A stretch of DNA of 6,703 nucleotides from Victivallales bacterium (GTDB taxonomy: Bacteria; Verrucomicrobiota; Lentisphaeria; Victivallales; UBA1829), in the NCBI GenBank assembly GCA_016285335.1, contig JAEEQO010000165.1, forward strand, positions 1-6,703, read 5' to 3'. The number at the start of each line of letters is the position of its first letter. The first letter of the stretch is position 1. This document shows, in pieces, positions 1 to 5,673 of this stretch. The notes under the pieces were generated by a model. It ran no database searches and was not told the DNA's origin. It saw nothing but the letters and a program-made list of their open reading frames with translations. Made by a program: the position numbers and the translations under genes.

Positions 1-1513
<1,513 letters not shown>

Positions 1514-1517
<4 letters not shown>

Positions 1518-1882
1518 CACGACGTTTCCTCCTGATTCTGACCATAGCGCTCGCCGCAACGTTCTTTTTTGCGCCTCAGCAGAAGGCGCAGGCGTTCGAC
1601 CCCGTCACGCTCGCCATCCTGACCCCGCTCGCCATTCAGGGCGCGAAGATCCTCGCCCCGTACGTGATCCGCGGCCTCAAGAACATGGCGGTCGTCGGGC
1701 TCCGCTCCATGAAATACTTCATCAAGTTCTTCCTCGTGCCGTTCGGGCTCATCGAATGCATCATCATGCCGTGGCGAATCTCGACGGGGCTGGCACACAT
1801 GGGACAAGGGTTTATAGGATTGTTCTGTTTCATAGGGAACCTGCTGCTATTGCCATTTGCCGCGTTTGGCGTCGGCGTTTAG
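1514..1882 (+). CDS. Small secreted/membrane hypothetical protein
   Basis: No family recognised. The 122-residue product starts with a clear Sec signal: MTRRF, a hydrophobic core (residues 5-20), then an AQA cleavage motif at 25-27. The rest is very hydrophobic, with possible membrane segments at about 33-52, 69-87 and 98-120 separated by short basic stretches (RGLKN, RSMKY). It has no catalytic-looking motif and only two cysteines (82, 105), so it is probably an inner-membrane or membrane-associated protein. The start is supported by AAGGA at 1501-1505, eight bases upstream, inside the end of cimA, and by the ATGA overlap with the cimA stop. The last 25 codons are AT-richer than the neighbours and use rare-looking ATA codons, which might mean different constraint or origin. 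Its place between cimA and dciA gives no clear functional hint. Confidence 0.8.
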
Positions 1883-1899
1883 CGGGGACGTGCTGAACA

Positions 1900-2337
1900 A
1901 TGCCGACTGAAAAACGTCCGCCCGAGGGGACCGCCACAGGCCGCGCCCGCAACAAGATGGGCTCCATCCTCGGAGAATGGTACGGCGACGAAGGCGACGG
2001 CGAACTCATGAAGTATCTGCCGTCCGCCCAGCCTGTCGGAAGCGTCCTGGACCGCGTGCTGAAGAAGAAGCTTCCGCAAGGGGCAGCCGATTTCCTGAAG
2101 ATATCCGACCGCTGGACCGAGATCGCCGGCGAGGTCGCCGCACGCCACACGAAGCCGCTGTCGATCTCCGGCAAAATCCTGTTCGTCGAGGTGGAACACC
2201 CCGCCTACCTGACCTCCGTCCGCACGAAGAGCGTTCAGGGCGCCATCCTCGCGCGCATCGCCGAACTCATCGGCCCGGACAAATGCACCAGCCTGACCTT
2301 CACGCCCGCCGGACGCCGCCGCAAAACGGATAACTGA
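1900..2337 (+). CDS. dciA: DUF721/DciA-like replicative helicase loader
   Basis: DciA (DUF721) proteins are the widespread ancestral loaders of the replicative helicase DnaB in bacteria lacking DnaC or DnaI; the role here is by family analogy. In the 145-residue product the DUF721 core runs from about residue 45 to 140: the PVGSVLDRVLKKKL helix, then WTEIAGEVAARHTKPLSI (conserved W, G and HTKP), the strand GKILFVEVEHPAYLTSVR, a helix with ARIAELIG, and a final strand ending in basic RRRK. The first 45 residues are a variable extension with an acidic patch (GDEGDGE). The start at 1900 has only a weak GGGG (1884-1887) about 12 bases upstream; M20 (1957) is an alternative without a better site. 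It lies 17 bp after the upstream gene and 6 bp before birA. The family call is solid, the helicase-loading role less so. Confidence 0.85.
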   Translation: MPTEKRPPEGTATGRARNKMGSILGEWYGDEGDGELMKYLPSAQPVGSVLDRVLKKKLPQGAADFLKISDRWTEIAGEVAARHTKPLSISGKILFVEVEHPAYLTSVRTKSVQGAILARIAELIGPDKCTSLTFTPAGRRRKTDN

Positions 2338-2343
2338 ACTCGC

Positions 2344-3066
2344 ATGATCTTCTTCGACACCATCGACTCCACCAACACCTGGGCGGCCGCCCGTTTCGCC
2401 GAACTCGCGGACGGGGAACTTGTCGCCGCCGCCGTGCAGACCGCCGGACGCGGCCGCCTCGACCGCAGCTGGATCTCCCCGCGCGGCAACATTTACGCCA
2501 CGTTCGTCCAGAAGGGTGTGACCAGCCCGCTGCTCGGCGTCGCCGTCGGTTCCCTCGCCGTGCTCGACCTCGTGCGCGAGCTCGCCCCCGCCGAAAAGTT
2601 CCACATCAAGTGGCCGAACGACGTCTTCCGCGGCACGGCGAAGATCTCCGGCATCCTCGCCCAGTACATCTGCCCCCGCAACGGCACGCCCGGCGGACTC
2701 GTGACGGGGATGGGCGTGAACCTGAACATGTCGCGCGAACAGCTCGCCGGAGCCGCGCAGGAAGCCACGTCCGTCGCCATCCTGACCGGCGCGCCGGTCG
2801 ATCTGGAAGCCGCGCTGAAACGGTTCGAAGCGCTTCTGCACGTTCACGCCTCCACGCTCAAAAGCGCCCCGGATGCGCTCTTCGCCCGCTGGAAATCCGA
2901 AAACGGCCTCCTCGGCCGCCATGTGGAATTCGTCGCGGGGGACGGCTCCCGCCTCACGGGGCTGTTCCGCGACATCGACGGCGACGGCTCGGTGATCCTC
3001 GACGAGGACGGCGGGTGCACGCTCAGGCTGAACTGCGGCGACGTGCGGCTGCTGACCCGCGCTTGA
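2344..3066 (+). CDS. birA: Biotin-[acetyl-CoA-carboxylase] ligase, short (no HTH) form
   Basis: Activates biotin with ATP to biotinyl-AMP and transfers it to a lysine of biotin-carboxyl-carrier domains; cytosolic. The 240-residue protein begins directly with the catalytic domain: DSTN at 8-11 (biotin binding), GRGRLDRSW at 35-43 (the adenylate loop; E. coli has GRGRRGRKW), KWPND at 89-93 with the catalytic lysine K89, K100 with ISGIL, and GMGVNLN at 122-128. A small C-terminal SH3-like domain (about 190-240) carries the GLFRDIDGDG turn. Without an N-terminal winged helix it should be a group I ligase that does not repress biotin genes. It starts 6 bp after the dciA stop, with no clear ribosome-binding site, so translation is probably coupled. 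Its final codons and stop overlap the -35 element of the ruvA promoter. Confidence 0.95.
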   Translation: MIFFDTIDSTNTWAAARFAELADGELVAAAVQTAGRGRLDRSWISPRGNIYATFVQKGVTSPLLGVAVGSLAVLDLVRELAPAEKFHIKWPNDVFRGTAKISGILAQYICPRNGTPGGLVTGMGVNLNMSREQLAGAAQEATSVAILTGAPVDLEAALKRFEALLHVHASTLKSAPDALFARWKSENGLLGRHVEFVAGDGSRLTGLFRDIDGDGSVILDEDGGCTLRLNCGDVRLLTRA

Positions 3067-3090
3067 TTTTCCCGCGAATGAGTGTATAGT
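3063..3090 (+). promoter_or_regulatory. Predicted sigma-70-type promoter for ruvA
   Basis: TTGATT (3063-3068) and TATAGT (3085-3090) are separated by 16 bp, with TG directly before the -10. The -35 overlaps the birA stop codon. Transcription would begin near 3097, giving a leader of about 40 bases that ends with GAAGGA (3123-3128), nine bases before the ruvA ATG. The local AT-rich stretch 3083-3103 stands out from the surrounding GC-rich coding sequence. Prediction by eye only. Confidence 0.55.
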
Positions 3091-3137
3091 ATTCTGATAT
3101 TTCAACCTCGAATCCGACGCATGAAGGACGCCCGAAC

Positions 3138-3746
3138 ATGATCGCACAACTCACAGGCAAGGTCGTTTCCCTGAACCTCACCGAACTCATCCTCGACGTG
3201 AACGGCGTCGGCTATTTCGTCTCCATCCCCATGAGCACCTACGACGTGCTCCCGAAGGAGGGCGGCACCGCCACGGTCCTGACCTGGCTGCAAGTCCGCG
3301 AGGACGCGCTCCAGCTCTTCGGATTCGCGAAGAAGGAAGAGCTCGAGATCTTCAAGCTCCTGCTCACGGTGAACGGCATCGGCGCGAAGACCGCCCTCGC
3401 CATCCTCAGCAGCATGAACATCCCCACGTTCTGCAACGCCATCGTCAACGCCGACATCAAGGTCCTGAAGCACATCAGCGGCATCGGGCCCCGCTCCGCC
3501 GAACGCATGATCGTCGAGCTCCGCGACAAGATCGTGAAGCTCTTCCCCGAGCTCACGTTCACGAACCTCCCGCAGGATGTCCCGCAGTCGCGCGAGATGG
3601 AGGATGCGCTCCTCGCACTCGAACAGCTCGGTTTCCAGCGCGCGAAGATCCAGAAAGCCGTCGCAGACCTCGTCGCCGCCATGCCTGAACAGGAACGCTC
3701 CAGCGAAAACATCATCCGCAAGGCCCTCCGCAAACTCAACAGCTGA
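3138..3746 (+). CDS. ruvA: Holliday junction branch migration protein RuvA
   Basis: Binds four-way DNA junctions as a tetramer and anchors the RuvB motor rings during recombinational repair. The 202-residue protein has the normal family length. Domain I (OB fold, 1-63) starts MIAQLTGKV and carries the acidic pin E55-D56 in VREDALQLFGF, at the same positions as in E. coli. Domain II holds two helix-hairpin-helix motifs, VNGIGAKTALAIL (78-90) and ISGIGPRSAERMI (113-125). After a short linker (about 138-152), domain III (153-202, from MEDALLALEQLGF) is the RuvB-contacting helical bundle. The start is fixed by the family N-terminus and by GAAGGA at 3123-3128. ruvC is not upstream and ruvB is not downstream, so the resolvasome genes are dispersed here. 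The gene has its own promoter and converges with the rubrerythrin gene. Confidence 0.97.
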   Translation: MIAQLTGKVVSLNLTELILDVNGVGYFVSIPMSTYDVLPKEGGTATVLTWLQVREDALQLFGFAKKEELEIFKLLLTVNGIGAKTALAILSSMNIPTFCNAIVNADIKVLKHISGIGPRSAERMIVELRDKIVKLFPELTFTNLPQDVPQSREMEDALLALEQLGFQRAKIQKAVADLVAAMPEQERSSENIIRKALRKLNS

Positions 3747-3787
3747 TACCCTGCCGTATCTCCGCAGTGGTGTCGAAGACGAAAAGA

Positions 3788-3820
3788 CCGCATCCCGAGG
3801 CATAAGCTTTCAGGATGCGG
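3788..3820 (-). terminator. Candidate intrinsic terminator in convergent gap
   Basis: CCGCATCC (3788-3795) and GGATGCGG (3813-3820) form a perfect 8-bp stem. An inner GAGGC/GCTTT pairing (3797-3801 with 3806-3810, including G·U pairs) closes on an ATAA tetraloop. Read on the minus strand the stem is followed by TCTTTTC, a weak U-tract; on the plus strand it is followed by GCAAAAAG, with no U-tract. It therefore suits the rubrerythrin transcript better than ruvA, though it may slow polymerase from both sides. Confidence 0.5.
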
Positions 3821-3841
3821 GCAAAAAGCGAAATTGAGGTT

Positions 3842-3868
3842 CTATTTCAGGATCAGTCCTTGAAATAG
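3842..3868. other. Hairpin spanning the rubrerythrin stop codon
   Basis: CTATTTCA-GGA (3842-3852) pairs with TCC-T-TGAAATAG (3857-3868): 11 base pairs with one bulged T (3860) and a four-base loop (3853-3856). The loop begins with the complement of the rubrerythrin TGA. Neither strand has a strong T-tract after it. It could stabilise the mRNA 3' end or cooperate with the hairpin at 3788-3820, but it is not a textbook terminator. Confidence 0.45.
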
Positions 3869-4404
3869 CGCTTCAGGAGGCCGGCGAACGCCGCGCCGTG
3901 ACGGGCTTCGTCCTTTGCCATTTCGTGCACGGTGTCGTGGATGGCGTCGAAGCCGAGCTGTTTCGCCTTCTTCGCGATCTCGAACTTGCCGGCGCAGGCG
4001 CCCTGTTCGGCTTCCACACGCTTGGTCAGGTTGGTCTTCGTGCAGGGGGTGACGACTTCGCCGAGGAGTTCGGCGAACTTGGCGGCGTGTTCCGCCTCTT
4101 CGAACGCGATGCGCTTGTAGGCTTCGGCGATCTCCGGATAGCCTTCGCGGTCGGCCACGCGGCTCATGGCGAGGTACATGCCGACTTCGGTGCATTCGCC
4201 CGTGAAGTTGGCGTGAAGGCCGTCCATGATCTCCTGGTCGTCGACCTTGCCGTCGCCGATGCTGTGGACGGTGACGAAGGACATGGTATCGGCTTTTTCA
4301 TCCTTGACGACGAACTTGGAGGCCGGGGCCTTGCACTGGGGGCAGAATTCGGGGGGATTGTCGCCTTCGTGGACATAGCCGCAGACCTGGCAAACGTACT
4401 TCAT
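3853..4404 (-). CDS. rbr: Reverse rubrerythrin (rubredoxin-first diiron peroxidase)
   Basis: Rubrerythrins reduce hydrogen peroxide in the cytosol of anaerobes, taking electrons from NADH-dependent donors or rubredoxin. The 183-residue protein has the domains in reverse order. An N-terminal rubredoxin-like Fe(Cys)4 site is formed by CQVC (C5, C8) and CPQC (C21, C24). A four-helix ferritin-like domain follows from about residue 55, with likely diiron ligands E70/E73, E103 and H106 (EEAEH), E133 (EAEQG), and E166 and H169 (DEARH). This matches the Clostridium 'reverse rubrerythrin' type, in which rubredoxin precedes the diiron domain. The start is supported by GAAAGGA (complement of 4413-4419), eight bases upstream. 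The gene stands alone between ruvA (convergent) and the glycosyltransferase gene (same strand, about 200 bp upstream), with its own strong-looking promoter. Regulation by oxidative stress is plausible but not shown. Confidence 0.95.
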   Translation of the reverse strand: MKYVCQVCGYVHEGDNPPEFCPQCKAPASKFVVKDEKADTMSFVTVHSIGDGKVDDQEIMDGLHANFTGECTEVGMYLAMSRVADREGYPEIAEAYKRIAFEEAEHAAKFAELLGEVVTPCTKTNLTKRVEAEQGACAGKFEIAKKAKQLGFDAIHDTVHEMAKDEARHGAAFAGLLKRYFKD

Positions 4405-4474
4405 GATGGGGTTCCTTTCTTCATGCTCCGGTCGGACGCATGACGGGGTTGGAATGTGATGGGGTGAAAGGGTG

Positions 4475-4495
4475 TCCGGCGGGGAGAACGCCGGA
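4475..4495 (-). other. GC-rich hairpin in the rubrerythrin leader
   Basis: TCCGGCG (4475-4481) and CGCCGGA (4489-4495) form a perfect 7-bp stem with a seven-base loop. It lies about 70 bases before the rubrerythrin start and close to the predicted 5' end of its mRNA, where it could protect against decay or act as a regulatory structure. On the plus strand the stem is followed by TGTTTATTTCT and resembles a terminator, but no plus-strand gene ends there. The right arm overlaps one copy of an 18-bp inverted repeat (4490-4507). Confidence 0.5.
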
Positions 4496-4507
4496 TGTTT
4501 ATTTCTA
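4490..4507 (+). repeat. Inverted repeat, left copy (flanks glycosyltransferase gene)
   Basis: The plus strand reads GCCGGATGTTTATTTCTA. The reverse complement of 5456-5473 is GCCGGATGTATATTTCTA, so 17 of 18 bases agree, in inverted orientation about 1 kb apart. This copy sits at the predicted transcription start of rubrerythrin and overlaps the right arm of its leader hairpin. Confidence 0.6.
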
Positions 4508-4514
4508 CAGGTTT

Positions 4515-4573
4515 ACAGTAACTCAAAATCCCGGAATGTCAAATCCCGTTTCCGACTTTTTTGCACTTTTTTT
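4515..4573 (-). promoter_or_regulatory. Predicted rubrerythrin promoter with phased A-tracts
   Basis: On the minus strand a perfect TTGACA (4542-4537) is followed after 16 bp by TACTGT (4520-4515), placing the start of transcription near 4508 and giving a leader of about 104 bases. Directly upstream are two A-tracts, A6 (4562-4557) and A7 (4573-4567), with centres 10.5 bp apart, one helical turn. That is the position and spacing of an UP element contacted by RNA polymerase alpha subunits, and would also curve the DNA. The -10 is a weak match, so the -35 and UP region may carry the strength. Confidence 0.5.
4523..4548 (-). repeat. Direct repeat over the rubrerythrin -35 element
   Basis: On the minus strand CGGGATTTGA (4548-4539) is repeated as CGGGATTTTGA (4533-4523), 15 bp apart start to start. 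The first copy covers the start of the TTGACA box and the second fills the -35/-10 spacer. This geometry would suit a repressor or activator binding as a tandem dimer, but no known operator consensus is recognised. Confidence 0.4.
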
Positions 4574-4603
4574 GCGCTGTTCAGCCGGACGTTTTTCGAG
4601 CTG

Positions 4604-5395
4604 TCACAGTGGCTTTTCCAGCATGGCGGGCGCGAGTTTCCCGCGGTTCGCGGGCGCCAGCAGACGCCACCCGGCGAGCCCGGTCCGGGCGAGAAAATAG
4701 CGCAGCGCCACCGCGAGGCAGCCGAATCCGTATTTCACGCTCCGCCGGAACGATATGCTGGACGCTTCCTCGAAATATTTCGTCGGGCAGGAGACCTCGG
4801 CGATGACGGCCCCGGTCCACGCGATCTGCGCGAGCATCTGGTTGTCGAAGATGAAGTCGTCGGAATTCCCGCTCAGGTCGAGCGATTCGAGCAGTTCGCG
4901 CGAGAAAGCGCGGTAGCCGGTGTGATATTCGGAGAGCTTCTGCCCCATCAGCATGTTTTCAACAAACGTGAGGAAGCGGTTCGAGACATATTTGTAGAAC
5001 GGCATGCCGCCGCGCAGGGCGCATCCGCCGAGGATGCGTGAACCGAGCGTGCAGTGGTACAGGCCGTTGCCGATCATGGCGGCCATCGCGGGGATCAGCA
5101 TCGGCGTGTACTGGTAGTCCGGGTGGACCATGATCACGACGTCCGCGCCGAGCTCGAGCGCGAGCTTGTAGCACTGTTTCTGGTTGCCGCCGTAGCCGGT
5201 GTTCCGAGGCATGCGGTACGTGACCGCGCCGTCGATGCGCGACGCCGCCTCCCACGTGCCGTCCGCGCTCGCGTCGTCCACGATCACGACCTGATCGACG
5301 AACGGCTGGGCGGCGGCCTCGCGGAAGGTCTTTTCGAGGGTCTTTTCCGCATTGTACGCGGGCATCACCACGACGACTTTTTTTCCGTTGAACAT
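4604..5395 (-). CDS. GT2 glycosyltransferase (DPM1/DPG-synthase-like)
   Basis: Predicted to transfer a sugar from a nucleotide-sugar donor to a polyprenyl-phosphate or other envelope acceptor on the cytoplasmic face of the membrane. The 263-residue protein has a GT-A fold. VVVVMPAYNAEKTL (7-20) forms the first strand and loop, VIVDDASADGT (37-47) supplies the nucleotide-binding D40/D41, and NTGYGGNQK (65-73) follows. HPDYQYTP (91-98) stands where the DxD metal motif normally is, with GSR at 118-120, EYHTGYRAF (156-164) and FIFDNQML (181-188). FEEASSISFRRSVKYG (208-223) leads into a hydrophobic helix (about 223-236) that may touch the membrane. There are no strong transmembrane spans. The start has GGAG (complement of 5401-5404) five bases upstream. 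The gene has its own promoter, divergent from the membrane protein at 5674. Donor and acceptor cannot be read from sequence. Confidence 0.88.
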   Translation of the reverse strand: MFNGKKVVVVMPAYNAEKTLEKTFREAAAQPFVDQVVIVDDASADGTWEAASRIDGAVTYRMPRNTGYGGNQKQCYKLALELGADVVIMVHPDYQYTPMLIPAMAAMIGNGLYHCTLGSRILGGCALRGGMPFYKYVSNRFLTFVENMLMGQKLSEYHTGYRAFSRELLESLDLSGNSDDFIFDNQMLAQIAWTGAVIAEVSCPTKYFEEASSISFRRSVKYGFGCLAVALRYFLARTGLAGWRLLAPANRGKLAPAMLEKPL

Positions 5396-5417
5396 CTTCG
5401 CTCCGGAGGTTGTTTCC

Positions 5418-5440
5418 GAGCGGCGGTCCTCCCGCCGTTC
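5418..5440 (-). other. GC-rich hairpin in the glycosyltransferase leader
   Basis: GAGCGGCGG (5418-5426) pairs with CCGCCGTTC (5432-5440), nine pairs including one G·U, around a five-base loop. It lies within the predicted 58-base leader, 22 bases before the start codon. On the mRNA the loop region exposes GGAGG, and ACCTCC (complement of 5405-5410) lies just downstream next to the ribosome-binding site, so alternative pairing is possible. Confidence 0.45.
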
Positions 5441-5455
5441 TCAAAACTTGCAATC

Positions 5456-5473
5456 TAGAAATATACATCCGGC
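5456..5473 (-). repeat. Inverted repeat, right copy (overlaps glycosyltransferase -10)
   Basis: This is the partner of 4490-4507 (17/18 identical when inverted). Read on the minus strand it contains TATATT (5465-5460), the predicted -10 element of the glycosyltransferase promoter. The two copies bracket the gene together with its -10 element and leader. No target-site duplication is visible outside them. Confidence 0.6.
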
Positions 5474-5487
5474 AATGCGTTTTTCAA
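5460..5487 (-). promoter_or_regulatory. Predicted promoter of the glycosyltransferase gene
   Basis: On the minus strand TTGAAA (5487-5482) and TATATT (5465-5460) are separated by exactly 16 bp; each hexamer matches five of six consensus bases. Transcription would start near 5453. The -35 lies in a 13-bp block, GCTTGAAAAACGC, that is identical in the divergent promoter at 5562-5589, and the -10 lies in the 18-bp inverted repeat. Confidence 0.6.
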
Positions 5488-5572
5488 GCACGCGGCTCAC
5501 TTTCGCAGGAAACTTCCCCGTTCCAACCTCATAAAAAAATTCATCTTTCCCCGTTTTCAGCTTGAAAAACGC
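5477..5572. repeat. 13-bp perfect inverted repeat shared by divergent promoters
   Basis: GCGTTTTTCAAGC at 5477-5489 is the exact reverse complement of GCTTGAAAAACGC at 5560-5572; 70 bp separate the arms. Each arm contains the TTGAAA -35 hexamer of the promoter on its strand. The right arm is also half of an imperfect palindrome, CGTTTTCAGCTTGAAAAACG (5552-5571). A diverged copy, GCTCGAAAAACG on the minus strand (4601-4590), follows the glycosyltransferase stop. Confidence 0.6.
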
Positions 5573-5589
5573 CGCACGCGCGATATATT
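5562..5589 (+). promoter_or_regulatory. Predicted promoter of the membrane protein gene at 5674
   Basis: TTGAAA (5562-5567), 16 bp, TATATT (5584-5589): the same hexamers and spacing as the divergent glycosyltransferase promoter. The start of transcription would be near 5596, giving a leader of about 78 bases that is A-rich at first, contains a small hairpin (5621-5637), and ends with GAAAGGA (5659-5665). Confidence 0.6.
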
Positions 5590-5673
5590 AAAGAAGAAAA
5601 TTCAGAAAAGAATAAACTTTTTCGCCCGTACGGCGGATTTTCGAACAGAATTCACCCCGAAAGGACACCCGCC

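Noticed and set aside
1879..3147. 422-codon minus-strand open frame antisense to dciA and birA
   Set aside because: Its product is low-complexity (Gly, Ala, Glu, Asp, Val repeats) with no domain, and it overlaps two clearly recognisable genes; it arises from third-position GC bias.
3102..3803. 233-codon minus-strand open frame antisense to ruvA
   Set aside because: Complete overlap with a full-length, motif-perfect RuvA; acidic, repetitive product typical of an antisense shadow.
3898..4443. 181-codon plus-strand open frame antisense to rubrerythrin
   Set aside because: The rubrerythrin ligands and cysteines are all intact on the other strand; the plus frame has no recognisable motif.
4475..4507. 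Plus-strand intrinsic terminator (GC stem followed by TGTTTATTTCT)
   Set aside because: No plus-strand gene ends upstream: the rubrerythrin gene is on the other strand. More likely a leader element of rbr overlapping the 18-bp repeat.
4472..5041. 189-codon plus-strand open frame starting in the rbr/glycosyltransferase gap
   Set aside because: Mostly antisense to the glycosyltransferase gene, with no conserved motif; its candidate start lies within the rbr leader hairpin region and lacks a promoter.
4490..5473. Insertion sequence or transposon with terminal inverted repeats
   Set aside because: There is no transposase, no target-site duplication, and the enclosed gene is an intact glycosyltransferase with host-like composition; kept only as an inverted repeat.
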